A DNA stretch of 64,000 nucleotides from Moniliophthora roreri (GCA_001466705.2 LATX02000235.1:124001-188000); one strand, 5' to 3'; shown: positions 23,561-35,453, counted from the first letter of the stretch. Numbers and translations: made by a program. The notes: generated from the sequence alone by a model not told the origin.

Positions 23561-24826
23561 TCAGTGGTCTATCTGCTGGTATCTGACAAGTGTATGCAGC
23601 AAGCTCCTTGTACATCCCTTTGCGCCGAAAAGGTTCAGAGCCATTTCGACCTTTTCTTTTCCTTCTCGATGCGGAGCCGACCCAAGCTTGACACTACCAG
23701 TCTCGCTGTCCCATCCTGCCTCCTCCATGTCTTCCTCCGAACACCTGACCACCAATTGCAAAGTGATCTTTTCCAGCTGGCGGAAGAAAAGATCATTCTC
23801 CACCATATCCTCGAATACGTCAACGCATTCCTGCCCTATTAAGGTATCCGGCTTCAAAACAATCCTCTTCACGTTTTCACCCATATCAGCAGACCTACGT
23901 GTCGATGGCGAAAACATGTACCCGAGGAGGTCCATGTAACCCTGGATAACCACCTCCTCAAGACGCGAAGCATGTGCGGCGATGATGCGCTTTAGTAGAA
24001 CTACACTCTCCTCGTCATCGCACAGATGTGCACTTGACCCGAGTTCAAGCGTCATCCGACGAATGATAGCAGTAGTGTTTTCGAGAAAGTATCGAATATC
24101 CTCAACGTTTTCGCCGCTTTGACAGTCGACAGTAATCTCCTCCAATGTTGAGCACTCTGAAAATAGCGGCAACATATTCGTATCTCGGTTGTGCTCGTGC
24201 ACAATCAGGATGAGTTGGCGTAGCGTCTTGGGAAAGGAAGGAATGGAAAACCTCGCATCGTTGGCCTCTGGTACGAACCTGTCAAGCCAAGGCTTGTGGA
24301 GATAGAAGGATTCCAAGCAATCGAGCGAGCCGATGATAGTCGCCATCTCTGCAATGGATTCGGTACCAAAAAAGCACCAAAACATCCTTAGCTTCCTGAC
24401 TCGAGGAAAGCTGCCCGAACGAACAAGTCTGACAGCATGTTCCCAATCAGACAGAGAACGACATGTCAATGTCAATTCGTCAATGTTCCAGAACAGCTTT
24501 CCGGCGAGATTTTCCCGGAGGAGGGCATCAACGAGAAAGGGTGTGGCGTTGGGAATGTGCTCGGAACAGACGAATGCGACGCTTCGGGCTCCAGCTGTTG
24601 GAAGGGTGGAATGTTCGTGGTTGCATAGTTCCACAAATCGGGTTATTGCGGATTCGTATGATTTGGATGCACCAAAAGTGCCGAGATCACGGAAGAGGTG
24701 GTATCGAGCGCGGGAACTCCAAGTGCTTGATATAAGGGATACTGACATGAGAGTCTCCTTGTTCGACCGGAGGTTGTCGATGATGTAGTGGATTAGCTCT
24801 GGTGGGAATCTTGAGATGGCGCTCAT
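23561..24826 (-). CDS. F-box protein, tandem paralogue 1
   Basis: One frame of 421 codons, ATG at 24826. The F-box is clear: ISRFPPELIHYIIDNLRSNK, then LMSVSLISSTWSSRARYHLF. An LRR-like C-terminal part follows. Residues align along nearly the whole length with the gene at 25880-27148, for example RARYHLFRD, VRKLRMFWC versus VKKLEMIGC, and the C-terminal EEAGWD versus DEAGWD. They are tandem duplicates about 1 kb apart. A TATATATA tract near 24967-24975 may be the promoter. The role is probably substrate choice for an SCF ligase. Confidence 0.8.
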   Translation of the reverse strand: MSAISRFPPELIHYIIDNLRSNKETLMSVSLISSTWSSRARYHLFRDLGTFGASKSYESAITRFVELCNHEHSTLPTAGARSVAFVCSEHIPNATPFLVDALLRENLAGKLFWNIDELTLTCRSLSDWEHAVRLVRSGSFPRVRKLRMFWCFFGTESIAEMATIIGSLDCLESFYLHKPWLDRFVPEANDARFSIPSFPKTLRQLILIVHEHNRDTNMLPLFSECSTLEEITVDCQSGENVEDIRYFLENTTAIIRRMTLELGSSAHLCDDEESVVLLKRIIAAHASRLEEVVIQGYMDLLGYMFSPSTRRSADMGENVKRIVLKPDTLIGQECVDVFEDMVENDLFFRQLEKITLQLVVRCSEEDMEEAGWDSETGSVKLGSAPHREGKEKVEMALNLFGAKGCTRSLLHTLVRYQQIDH

Positions 24827-25879
24827 GTCTAGAGAATGTTCCGAGAGAGCTTGTCCTGCAGAGGTCTATTATTACGAGGTACCCAATTCTAAACGGCATT
24901 GCCATACCTGCGTGACGCCTCTTCAGGATCCGGGAGACTAAGGAAATATTTGAGTTCCCGCCGGTTTATATATATGAATGACATACGTCTGACGACGCTG
25001 ATATGACTAAATTGGAAGTTTTTATGACATGAATACCCATTCTGCCGCCGCTAAACCCGGGGCGTAACAAGCAGGCCGTCTGTCGAGACTGGAATAAAAA
25101 TTCCGTTAGTGTCTTAAAAGAATCATAAGCAAGATAGCGCCTACGAGATCCAAAAGTAGTAAATAATTATCCATTCGAGCGTGGGCCGACAGAGCAATTT
25201 TTCGCTTGATCGGGGTCGTGGTTGAGGTGAGAGAAACGCGATTAGGCTGTTGCCTTGCCCGCTGATATCGGAAGTTTACTTCGGCGCTTCCGTACGGCCG
25301 ATCGTCCACAGGGAACCCTATGCTTTTTTTTCAGTTACATCTGAATAACCGAGTGTCTCATCATTATCTGAGTCCGTATTTGTAAATGAAAGATGCAAAA
25401 AAAAAGAACGATAACAAGAATCCGACAGAACGTACCTACGCATCTTTGCTTTACAATCACACCCAGATCCAGAAACTTGCGATTTGGAATTCACCCTCCT
25501 AGTTGACCTTGCCATTCCCAAAATCCAAGATCTAAGTAGGCTTCACGTCCATGAAGTTAGTTCCAAAGAGTCTAAAAATGTGAGAGGATGGGGTACTACT
25601 GTACCCGCAGTAGAAGTCACAGGAAATGAACCAACTTTGTGCCAAGAAAGTTGATACTCAGACGTCTAATCCAGACTCCTGAAGTAGATTTCTTTAATCC
25701 CAAGTGAGAGTCAATGAAAGGGGCCGACAGATTTGACGTCATAGTTTGAAGTGAGAGAATCCATATCTTCGGCGCTCACTTGGCGCTTCCGTTACGGCCG
25801 ATAATTGAAGACCTTGCAGTGTCCGTGTCATTAAGTTATTGCTCATGTTTCAAGAGACAATTTGAACCTGTGATAGCTA
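24827..25879. other. Spacer between F-box paralogues
   Basis: No gene. Two stretches (about 25180-25310 and 25725-25805) resemble each other; both begin near GGCCGACAG and end near CTTCCGT(T)ACGGCCGAT. They may be remnants of one duplicated promoter or small element. Confidence 0.4.
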
Positions 25880-27148
25880 CTAGTACTCTATTTCATATAT
25901 GACAGAGGGAATTAAAAGTCTTTTTGTACGACCTTTCTCATTGAAAAGACCCAGACTTCTCGTGAGCTCCTTCTGCCCGCATTGATGTGGATCTGACCCT
26001 ACCCTAACTGTCCTTGTCTCCTCATCCCATCCAGCCTCATCCATGGCTCCCCTGGGCAGCCAGACCAACAACTGCAAGTGTATCTCCTCCAACCCATGAA
26101 AGAATACACTTTTCTCCACCATTGCCTCGAACATCTGCACATGGTCCTCCCTCACCCATGTTTCAGGCATCAAAATGATCTTCTTGAGATTTCTGGGTGG
26201 CGTATTCCCTACCTCCGCCGTACCAGAGAACATATAGCAGAGTCTATCCATATATCCTCTAATCACAATGTCCTCCACACGCGATGAAGACGCCGAGATC
26301 ATCTTCTTCAGCCGCTCCCTATCGTCAGATGAAAATCCACCCAATCCCGTGAGGAACGTCATCTGGCGAATGGTAGCAGTGCTATGTTCAAGAAAATACT
26401 CAATCTCCTTGATATGATGCGAAGTTAGACAGTCCACCACAATCTCCTCGAGAGTCGAGCAGCCACAGAATAACCACAAAGGAATGGTCAGGTCATGTGA
26501 GTACCACTGACTGACCAGAAAAGTCAGGCGGCGTAACAGTTTTGGGAAATGACTGAGGGAAAAACACTCGTTCCTGTTGCCAAAAACTGATGGGGACATA
26601 AACGAGGACAAGGGTCCATGCAGGCATAAATCTTCCAAACACCCAAAGGAGAGTATTATGGTGACCATTTCTGGTGTTCCTTCCGTGATAAAGCTGCAAC
26701 CAATCATCTCCAACTTTTTCACCTGCGAAAAACAACCAGAATTGACAAGTCGTTCAAACTGCATCCGTTCGTCTGAATTGCTACACGTGATGGACAACTC
26801 CTCGACGTTCCAAAACACTTTTTTCGCCAAGTTGTCCTTGAGGAGAGCATCGGAAAAGTGGCGCAGGGCGTCTGACCCCAGAGGCACAATCCGGAGGATG
26901 CGGGGGCCGGCATTGGGAATTGTGGAGTATTCGTTTGTGCATAATTCGACGAATCGGTTCAACCGAGGATATCCATAGCCCTGTTTGTTGCCAGGAAGCT
27001 TCCCGATGTCACGGAAGAGGTGATATCTAGCGCGGGGATTCCATGTTTGGGCTATCAGGGAAGCGGACGCGAGGCTAGGTTTGTGGTATCGCAAGTTATC
27101 AATGATATGGTTGATTAGCTCGAGTGGAAAGTCCGTGATAGCGGTCAT
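25880..27148 (-). CDS. F-box protein, tandem paralogue 2
   Basis: One frame of 422 codons, ATG at 27148. F-box: ITDFPLELINHIIDNLRYHK and SLIAQTWNPRARYHLFRD. The C-terminal part is LRR-like. Close paralogue of the gene at 23561-24826. The first 25 or so codons (27061-27148) and its upstream region are copied twice more to the right (from 31681 and from about 35841), so this gene sits exactly at the left border of the tandem array. The promoter has TTTATAAAGG near 27271. Confidence 0.8.
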   Translation of the reverse strand: MTAITDFPLELINHIIDNLRYHKPSLASASLIAQTWNPRARYHLFRDIGKLPGNKQGYGYPRLNRFVELCTNEYSTIPNAGPRILRIVPLGSDALRHFSDALLKDNLAKKVFWNVEELSITCSNSDERMQFERLVNSGCFSQVKKLEMIGCSFITEGTPEMVTIILSFGCLEDLCLHGPLSSFMSPSVFGNRNECFSLSHFPKLLRRLTFLVSQWYSHDLTIPLWLFCGCSTLEEIVVDCLTSHHIKEIEYFLEHSTATIRQMTFLTGLGGFSSDDRERLKKMISASSSRVEDIVIRGYMDRLCYMFSGTAEVGNTPPRNLKKIILMPETWVREDHVQMFEAMVEKSVFFHGLEEIHLQLLVWLPRGAMDEAGWDEETRTVRVGSDPHQCGQKELTRSLGLFNEKGRTKRLLIPSVIYEIEY

Positions 27149-27707
27149 GTTGGTTAGAGGAATGGTACCTGAAGACGGGGGTATCAGTCGACCATTGATT
27201 TGTGAACCATGGAGATAGTACCTATGATGAACGGAGAGGAACCTGAAAGAAGGCTAGATCGATGCTTTCCCTTTATAAAGGGACTGACAGCGTTCATATG
27301 ACTCGCCCATCAAGAAGATTAGGTACTTACATAATCCCGGGACTTCCTAGTCGACTTTGTCCAAAATTCCAAGTCACAACACATCGATACATCGATAATA
27401 ACCGTTTTTTGGGCTCACTCAGACATATAGGCAAAGTGACACTTTTCCAATTCTCATACCCAACCCGAACGTCAAGTTGCAGATCGGCGCGAGGTACTTT
27501 TTTGCGGAAGGAAGAAAAAGCCTGGAGTACCGGGATTAATGGTAAATGGTGAAGAACTTTGATGTGGTTCGAGAAAAATCAGCCTCGACTCTGGATACTC
27601 GTAGTAAAGAAGTAGACATGAATAATAAGTAAGCGGAGTAAATCATAGAATAAGTACATCCTCAAGTTACAAACCCAAAGAAAAACAGATGCGGAAGTTT
27701 ACCGTAG

Positions 27708-27798
27708 TGCATTAAGGGGGAATCGAACCCCCGGCGGGTCGAACTTGACCAAGCATATCACATGGCAACGACCCAGGTTACCACTACCCCATTAATGC
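27708..27798 (-). tRNA. tRNA-Gly (anticodon GCC) with 20-nt intron
   Basis: On the minus strand the acceptor stem GCATTAA pairs with TTAATGC. The anticodon stem is GGTCG/CGACC, the loop TTGCCA plus T, giving anticodon GCC, and the T arm is GGGGG-TTCGATT-CCCCC. A 20-nt insert follows position 37, the canonical intron site. The mature part is identical to the tRNA at 37049-37143, but the introns differ in sequence and length. The gene lies inside unit 1 of the tandem array. Confidence 0.92.
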
Positions 27799-28279
27799 AA
27801 CGTTATCTTCAGGAAAATGTACGCTATACATAGGAGATACCAACAGCCCAACTACCCAGAAGCATTCATCATGAAGCTGCGAGGCTGTAAGGAGAGCAGC
27901 TGTGTGCGAGAAGCAATAAACGAGACTGAGCTCGACTGGCGAAGGCTGACTTGGTAGTGTCGCGCATGTTAGAACGTATCTTCACCCGGGTCTAGGGTGC
28001 GTTTATGACGACGGTTTGGGCTTCCTCCCCTCCACGTAAGGTGACGACAGTCTGGGGGCGTAGGATGCCTGAAATGGATTCGGCAGCGACAGTGGTTGTG
28101 TCTCGTTCTTGTTCTTGCTTCTCTTGCATCGTCTCTATAACCTCTCCCTTCCTACTTTGGCTCACAACACCGATCGTACGGAGACACGAAACTGGGTGGA
28201 TGCAGCGAGGAAATATGATTATGATAGAAGTGGGCGAACGTGTGAGGTAGAATAGGCGTGGATGGGGAAGGATTTGGGG

Positions 28280-29660
28280 CCATATCGACTATACTAGCTG
28301 AAATAACGTTCTGAGGAACCCAGGCTACGGTGTGTTAGCGTGTCGGTTGCAGTGAATGCGACAGCGAAGGAATCGCAACATGTGGGATAATCTTGCTGTC
28401 GTATCCGAGTTCTTCATATCAAGGCCAGCGCTAGCTGTGATGGTCAAGAAAAACAAGTGTGTTTGAATCGGATTGACCAATCTTACCAATATCGTTCTCT
28501 CCACCAGCATCTCAACGCGGAGGCCAACGAAAGCAACCTGACCCCTCCATACCCCATCACCCCAAGCCTCGAGTCCAAAACAGTTGGTTTAAAAAGCGCC
28601 GAGCGCTTCCTTGTCCAAAAGCATCGAAGGTGTCGTGGACAATTCGGACGGAGACACCACCAAGAGTTGATGTTGAATGATGATCAGATTTAGTTTTCGA
28701 GGCCTTGTGTTATGTGACCGATGGATGGGGGATACAGAGAGTGATGTTGGTAGCTGATAGAGACACACGGCGGTGTTGAGATTTCAGAGAGCACGTGAAG
28801 GGTCTATATAGACCGAGGACTGAGCTTCGACGGCAGCGACCGGAGGTTAAAAGTTTCACTTCCATGCTGGGTAAGTCTCGTAGGCGTCTGGCAAAAGAAT
28901 GAGAATTGAAATCATGGCCCAGCCGAAGCCGTACCTCATATGGTAGAGGAGTATCGAGCACAATCATATGACCACCGCTAAGCAGATATATGATTTAGAG
29001 TGTTGTATTGAGGGCGAGTGCGATAGGTCAGAAATAAAATACGTTGAAACCGAGTTCACTAACCTTACAGTTGTTCTCTAAAGCTTGACCCTTACGCCTT
29101 CCATGTATCGCTTCGCTTAACATCTCTTCTCCTTCATCTGCCGTTCGTTGAACTTCAATTGTAGCTGCAGGTACGCCAAACGGACGAGAAAAAGCCAGGA
29201 AACGGCGGTGGTGCGAGACGTGTCTTGATAGGTAACAAGGAGCCCGTGTCTGCACGAGGAGGTGACGTTGGGGTACTTTTCTTGGTAGAACAGTTGCGGG
29301 TCATATCAAGGCCCTAGCAGAATTATGTTGTCAGAAAGGGAGGAGCTAATGATACGTTGACAATTCTTACCACCCATGTCGGAGAAAGTAATCTAATTCT
29401 TCGTGCCTCCCGCATCCCTAAATATCCCATCCCAACGAACCCGTTCTGCATCTACAGAAGATGTACATATTCCACCTCCAAAAAAAGTCGGTTCCAATAG
29501 TCGGCTTCTAGGTAGGTCTTGAGCAGGATGTTCGCAGGGGTTGATATAAGATAGCGTTTAGGATCGGATCACGAAGCGTTATGGTTGCGTCGTGGTATGC
29601 GACGGATGGATGAGGATCCAGATGAGGGTACTGACAGTGATAGAGTCGGGCGCCAAACAC
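28280..29660 (-). other. Unrecognised multi-exon minus-strand transcript candidate, unit 1
   Basis: Several short stretches keep protein-like similarity to unit 2 on the minus strand and have splice-like borders. Examples are VDAERVRWDGIFRDAGGTK (about 29400-29470), SRPFGVPAATIEVQRTADE (about 29130-29200) and LDMKNSDTTARLSHMLR (about 28370-28430). An intron at about 28439-28490 (gtaagattgg to cacag) is shared with unit 2. No start, stop or family could be fixed, and some frames are broken. It may be a decayed gene or a gene with very short exons. Confidence 0.3.
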
Positions 29661-30056
29661 GTGATGGGACCTGGATGGGGATAGTCGCAGAGAAATGATT
29701 CTGCCGCATGGACTAGCCTTAAAGGTGTTGTGGTTTTCTCGCGACGACTCTCCGTATCGATTCCATCATTCCTGAAACGCTGTTTACATGAGTTGAAGGA
29801 TCCCGGTGTCCATGGTGCCCTTTCAGTCCTTACAAACGTCTTCCTGGAAAACCTTGTCATCCACTATCAACCCACTCCGCTTTTTCTCGCGTTTCCTGGT
29901 TGCCCGCTATCAGCTTCGATCTTATCTTCAATTTCATCATCTTTGTGATAGTTTGTCATCGTGATCACGAGTTTTTACCCATCTATCTCTTGTCGCGTTG
30001 AACTCCTGGTCGCCAGCAGCAGCGGCGACCTTTTTCCCCCTCTTCAACTAACCATC

Positions 30057-31307
30057 ATGACGGATGATGGACCTCAGTCAAGCGAGGATGGTTCTGGTCT
30101 TCATTCCCCCATTTACGACGCGCCATATCCAAGTCCTCACGTTAGAGAATGTGAGTTGCTATCCAACCTCTTACATTCAAAGCTTTCTCATCTGTTCCCG
30201 TCCCAATAAAGTCCGGTATCAAGGTCGAGTTGACATCCAAAATTCCACACAGAGCATGTACGGTGCCAACATGGCTGTAGAGTCTGCTACTTTGCTCGCC
30301 GAATCCGCCGAGTCCTCGAACACGTCTATTTTACCATTATTCCTCGCTTTCGTCGTCTTCGCTGCACTAGGCAAATTCCTCCACCCATACATCTCCCTCT
30401 CTGCTTTGGAGAAGGCTATCAATGATACCAGGCATGAAATGGTTACCGAGATAGTGTATCGCAGACTTCCCTCGGAGGACAAGTTGAGAGTAGCCCTCGA
30501 GAGGTACGTTCTTTTTAAACATTTCTTCAGCGCGAACTTCTTTTTTCTCAATAAAATTCAGCCTCGATACAGCTACAGCCAACCTTCGTAACGAGCTGTA
30601 CTCCTCTGATGACATGAGTTGGATTAGATATGCTCGTTTCTTCCTTTGGACACGCTGGAAAGTGCCATTAATGCTGAACTGGAAGCTTGCAAAAATTCGG
30701 CGCAGAATGCTTGTATGTGTCCCCTGTTCATGAATCATGCTTCTCAATTCCTTGTACTGATTAGGGGCTCGGCTTGAGCTGCGGCTTAAGGACTGGCTCC
30801 AGCTCCTGGCTTGAGCAGCTAAGCCACGGCTGAGCCATTTAAAAATGCAAAGTTCAAAATTGATTTCTGTAGACTACCAATTAGCATTATCTTAATAAGA
30901 CGTCTCTGCCTACCATCTTTAAACCTTAGTAGTATGAGTATTTGGACACCGAGCTTTAAATTTACGCCTGCAGGTGGGCGCCTAAAGGACACAGCCACTC
31001 CGGACTCGGCAGACCAGTTAGTGCAACACTGTTGTGTGGCCAACAACACCCTTCATTTCTGTTCAGTATTGCAATACAGTAAATACAGATGAGACTGCTG
31101 TTCATTTTTCTCACCCAGGATGCATCAAACAAACTGATAAAAATTGGGTCAGGTTATTGGCTCAGCCGCGGCTTAGCGACTCCAGAGCCGGAGCCAGCCG
31201 AGCCGAACCGTTGGCATCCCTAGTACTGATGCTGCTCTATACAGCGAGAAGTAGAGAACGAGAAACGCGCGTGGAAAGAATATCAGACTACGCGTCGCGG
31301 TGAATGA
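30057..31307 (+). CDS. Small membrane protein of unknown function, array copy 1
   Basis: Four exons read cleanly: 30057-30150, 30212-30503, 30562-30712 and 31245-31307. Start MTDDGPQSSEDGSGLHSP; the second exon carries VESATLLAES and one hydrophobic segment (ILPLFLAFVVFAALGKF) about 70-90 residues in, then SALEKAINDTRHEM. Exon 3 has LRNELYSSDDMSW and LWTRWK. Exon 4 ends REVENEKRAWKEYQ. One transmembrane helix followed by a charged, probably coiled-coil tail of about 100 residues. No family recognised. The last intron is 532 nt instead of about 57 in copy 2 because a 461-bp transposable element sits in it. Confidence 0.65.
30762..31222. mobile_element. hAT-like non-autonomous element (MITE) in an intron
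   Basis: A 461-bp insert with imperfect inverted ends (TAGGGGCTCGG at the left; TAGGGATGCCAACGG as the reverse complement of the right). It is flanked by an exact 8-bp direct repeat GTACTGAT at 30754-30761 and 31223-31230. The paralogous intron at about 35334-35390 has a single GCACTGAT at the same place and no insert, so the empty site is visible. TAGGG ends with 8-bp duplications are typical of hAT elements. It has no coding capacity. Confidence 0.88.
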
Positions 31308-32639
31308 TATATGATACGCGCTTAGTACCTCACGACTTTTTTGCCCTTCCATACGCGTCCTTCATGCTCATCGTATGGTCACTTGTCTCCCTCCATTATA
31401 ATTCTGTATGATCTATCCTAGTTTTCTGTCTCTGTGCCTTGCTTGTTAGTTTGCTTTCACTATAACTGGATCATTGTTGGCTTGCATTTTGTAATAAAAA
31501 AAATAAACTTGAATGGGAATCATTTTGGTGTTGAAAACAAAGAGGAACATAAACTATAACAAGGCTATGCAGAAGGTACAACAAGTCTGGAGCATAGTAG
31601 CAGCAAAGTTGTTTGGCAAGCTCTGCATCCAAATTCCTCACGAAACTACTATCGGCTTGATCTGGCATTTCAACGCAAAGAAGCGGACGCGAGGCCAGGC
31701 TCGTGGTATCTTAGGTCGTCAACGATGCAGTTGAATCTTGATCAGCAAAGTACCGGATAGTAAGTAGAAAATGCGCAAAAGCACTTGGAAACCAGTGAAA
31801 GCGGCTCCACTGATCTGGATCGACGTTTGCTGATGCACGCTGTTTCTAAAGATTACAGTGTATCCTGAAAGGCTATAACCTGCTCGAGATCTTGGCACTC
31901 GTATAGAAAGTTCACAATATTGATTGATACCTGAAGGTGGGTTGATTTTGCCTGTGGCTGAGGATGACGAATGGCGAGAAACCCGAAAGGATGCTAGAGC
32001 GATACCTTCTTTTTACAAGAGTACCAATACCCCCTGACAGCGTTCATATGACCTGCCATCAATAAATAAGTTCAAGTTCACGAAGTTCATGATCTCGAGG
32101 CTCCATGGCAACTATCACGATCGACTGGAAGAACCCAGAAAGAGAGAACGTGAAAGACCAGTGTTCTTCGCCTGGGATCATGGTGGGAGCAATCTCGATT
32201 CTGGGGACGACCGGCTATCATCATTAGGCCAGCGAAAGACAAAACTTGCACAGTGAACGTTCATCGTTAGAATAAAGCCATCTAAAAACCCAGAAGTGTG
32301 TTTTATGCTTTAGTTGCATCGCCTTGATCGTCATTTGTAGTCACTGGTAGAAGAAAATAATAATAGGACTATCTTGATCAGAACGTACCTCTCGCCTTCC
32401 GAGTCTTGTAAGTTCCAAAATTCGAGCAGGATGCACGCCGCTTCAAGCGTCGGTTTAAAATGCGAGAGAAAGCGCAGTATCAGAACTTAAAAGTAATTGG
32501 AATGTGCCAAGTTTGGGCCCATTCATACATCTCATCCTAAAGGCAAAGCGACACTTCTTCGATCCTCATACCCAACTTGAACGAATGTCGAGTTGCAGGT
32601 ACTTTGTGGCGGAAAGAAGAAAAAGCTTACAGTACCGGG

Positions 32640-34135
32640 ATCGATGGTGATGGTACAATAAAACCTCTCCCTTTCCACTGTAGCTCACAACTCCAATCGT
32701 ATGGAGACATGAAACTGAGTGGATGCAGCGAGAAAAAATGATTATGACGGAAGTAGACGAAGGTATGAGGTAGAATAGGCATGAAAGGGGGGAAGGAGTC
32801 CGGGGCCACGTCGACTATACTAGCAGAGATGACATTCTGAGGAATCCAGGCTACGGTATGCTGGAGTGTCAGTTGCAAGTGAGTGTGAGAGCGAAGGAGT
32901 TGTGGCATGTGCGATAACATTGCTATCGTATCGGAGTCCTTTACATCAAAGTCAACGCTGGCTGCGATGGATAAGTCAGAAAAGAAAAAAAAAACTTTTT
33001 GAGTTGAGTTGACCAATCTTACCAACATCGTTCTCTCCACCGCCTCTCGACGTGGAGGTCAACGAAAGCAACCTGACTCGTCCATACCCCATCTCCCCAA
33101 GCCTCGAGCCCGAAACACTTGATTTAAACAACGCCGAGCGCATTCCATGTCCAAAAACATCAGAGGTATCGAAGGTAATTCAGACGAAGGCAACACCAAA
33201 GTTTGACGTCGAATGATGATTAAATTTGGTTTCCGAGGCATCGCGGTACGTGAGAGACGAACGGAGGTACAGAGAAAGATGTTGGTAGCTGATAGGGACA
33301 CACGGCGGTTTTGAGTTTGACAGTAACTGAAAGGCTCGCTTTCATGCTGGGCAAGTCACGTAGGTGCCTGGCAAAAGAGTGAGGAAACCACAGCCAAAAT
33401 CGTATGGTAGAGGAGTGTCGAGCAGAATCATATGGTCCCTGCTAAGCAGATGTATGATTTGGGGTGTTGTTTTTGAGTGCGATGAAACCGTTACCTAGGA
33501 TGAGCACTCGTGAGTCAGAAATCAAATGCGTTAAAACCGAGTCCACTAATCTTACGGTTGTTCTCTGCAGCCTAGCCCTTGCGCCTTCCACTCATCGTCC
33601 CACTTGGCCTCTCCTCCTTCATCCGCCGTTCGTTAAACTCCAATCGTAGCTGCGGGTACACTAAACGGACGAGAAGAAGTTGAACGTGACAGAACCACTT
33701 GTCCGATCGGCAGATCACGGAGGTGACACTCAGGTATATTTTTGGGTAGAACAGTGTCACGGTTGTTCAAGTTGTGGGTTACATCAAGCTTAAGGTCCTA
33801 GCAGAATTACGTTGTCAGAAACGGAAGAATTGATGACAGTTCCTCCTGTCGAGGTTGGAAAAAAAACAGTCCAATCCTTCATACCTCTTGCATCCCTGAG
33901 TATCCCATCCCAACGAACCCGTTCTGCATCTGTAGATGCCACTTCCAGAGGATGTATTCCACCTCCAAAAAAGTCGGTTTCGGTGGTCGATGTCTAGGTC
34001 AGTTTTGACCAACGTATTCGCAGGAATTGATATCGAATGGCGTTTACTATTAGGTTCGGATTGCGAAGTGTTGTGATATGCGGCGGATGGATATGAAGGT
34101 GCTGATAGAGGCGACGGCACTGCGCCAGGCACGTG
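32640..34135 (-). other. Unrecognised multi-exon minus-strand transcript candidate, unit 2
   Basis: Counterpart of the unit 1 candidate. The 32627-33040 stretch has the longest frame (with DVKDSDTIAMLSHMPQLLR and TPILPHTF-like text), partly broken in unit 1. TDAERVRWDGILRDA lies near 33920 and SRPFSVPAATIGV near 33640, followed by a stop where unit 1 reads Gln. Function unknown; probably a decaying or very fragmented gene. Confidence 0.3.
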
Positions 34136-34144
34136 GTGTGTCTA

Positions 34145-34865
34145 GACCTGAGGCCTGGAGGCCTGAGGCTTCGGCGGGGTTAGACCTGTCAGTGTCACTG
34201 CCCGGTCATGAAGTACAGCTGTCAATGAGATCCGATGGTGGAAGAGTCCTATGCGCAGCATGTGTGATTGATGTACTCATTGCTATTGAGCCATAGCTAT
34301 ATAGCACTGCCGCCTAGACAATTCGTGTTAAATAAGAAGTGTAAGCACTTATAGGAGTTGAGATTTGAACAACCAGGGTTTTATGAATTTATAAACGTGT
34401 TCGAGCCTCGTTGCTGTTGCGTGCCACAGAGCTGTAAAGCACTGCCATCTGGACGATTCGTGTTAAGCATGAAGTGCAAGCACTCATAGGAGTTGACATT
34501 TCAATAAAGCGGACCCTCTGAATTTCCCTTTGGTTTTTCTCAACGCGTGCGTCTTTCAAAGCTCTTGTAACGGGGGCGACAATCCATCCAAATCGAATAA
34601 CCCTTTCGTGTTTCAGCAATCAAAGTTCAGTAGTAATGAATTAAAATACGTAATCATATAATTGCTGTATCGCCAAGGCTAGCCAGCTGTACGGTCCTGA
34701 CGATACGACGGTCCTGGCGGTCCGGCGGTCCTGGTGTGTATTTGGGCGCAACTTCGAAAAAATTTGCTTCCCATTCCCCCAGCTAATCTTTCTTCCGAAT
34801 CGCGGCTCTACTTCCCTCAGCAAGTGGCCACCCAATCCCACAAGCGCTCGTTAGACGCCCACACG
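34145..34865. repeat. Replaced segment with a dispersed repeat
   Basis: This piece of unit 2 has no match in unit 1, where exon 1 of the membrane-protein gene lies. Two direct copies of about 80 bp occur near 34296-34375 and 34425-34505 (both with CAATTCGTGTTAA- or CGATTCGTGTTAA-like text). The stretch 34425-34650 aligns with 61240-61440 (shared AGCTGTAAAGCA, CCTCTGAATT, GTGACAATCCA-like and TACCCTTTCGT words). It is probably a dispersed transposon fragment; no ends with duplications were found. Confidence 0.5.
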
Positions 34866-34879
34866 TCATTCCCAAGAGC

Positions 34880-35453
34880 ATGAACGGTGCAAACACCGCT
34901 ATAGAGTCTGCTACTTTACTAGCCGAATCCCCCGAGTGCTCGAACACGTCTGTTTTACCGTTATTGCTCGTTTTAATCATCCTCGGAACATTGGGCAAAT
35001 TACTCTGCCCATATATCTCCCTCTCTGCCTTGGAAAAGACCATTGTGGATGCTAGGCTCCAGATGATTACAAACGAGATGGAGCATGGCAGATTTGCTTC
35101 GCAGAAGGAATTACGTGTGGCCCTCCAGACGTACGTGTCTAGCATTCGCTCGAGCGCGGATTGTTTCCTCAGCAAAATCTAGGCTCGATACAGCTATAGC
35201 CAATCTTCGAGACGAGCTATACTCCTCCGATGACATGAGTTGGATGGAATATGCTTGTTTCTTCCTCTGGACACGCTGGAAAGCGCCGTTGATGTTGAAT
35301 TGGAAAGTTGCAAAAATTCAGCGCAGAATGCTTGTGCGTGTCCTCTTTTCATGGCTTCTCAATCCCTTGCACTGATGCTACTCTATGCAGCGAGAAGTAG
35401 AGAACGAGAAACGCGCGTGGAGTGAATACCAGACTATGCGTCGCGATGAATGA
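34880..35453 (+). CDS. Small membrane protein of unknown function, array copy 2
   Basis: Exons 34880-35130, 35183-35333 and 35391-35453 join in frame. The protein starts MNGANTAIESATLLAESPEC, has a hydrophobic segment (VLPLLLVLIILGTLGKLL), then SALEKTIVDARLQM, LRDELYSSDDMSW, LWTRWKAPLMLN, and ends REVENEKRAWSEYQTMRRDE. Compared with copy 1 the first exon and first intron are missing because that part of the unit has been replaced, so the N-terminal 48 residues or so are lost. The ATG used aligns with an internal position of copy 1. Function unknown. Confidence 0.6.

Larger units (their letters stand above)
27061..31680. repeat. Tandem array, unit 1
   Basis: First unit of an array. It contains the first codons of the F-box gene, its promoter region, tRNA-Gly, a minus-strand transcript candidate and the plus-strand membrane-protein gene. 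Length is about 4620 bp, or about 4150 bp without the 461-bp insertion at 30762-31222 and its 8-bp duplication. Landmarks shared with units 2 and 3 include AAGCGGACGCGAGGC, a motif with GCGTTCATATGAC about 240 bases on, and GAGCAATCTCGATTCTG-like text. Confidence 0.8.
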
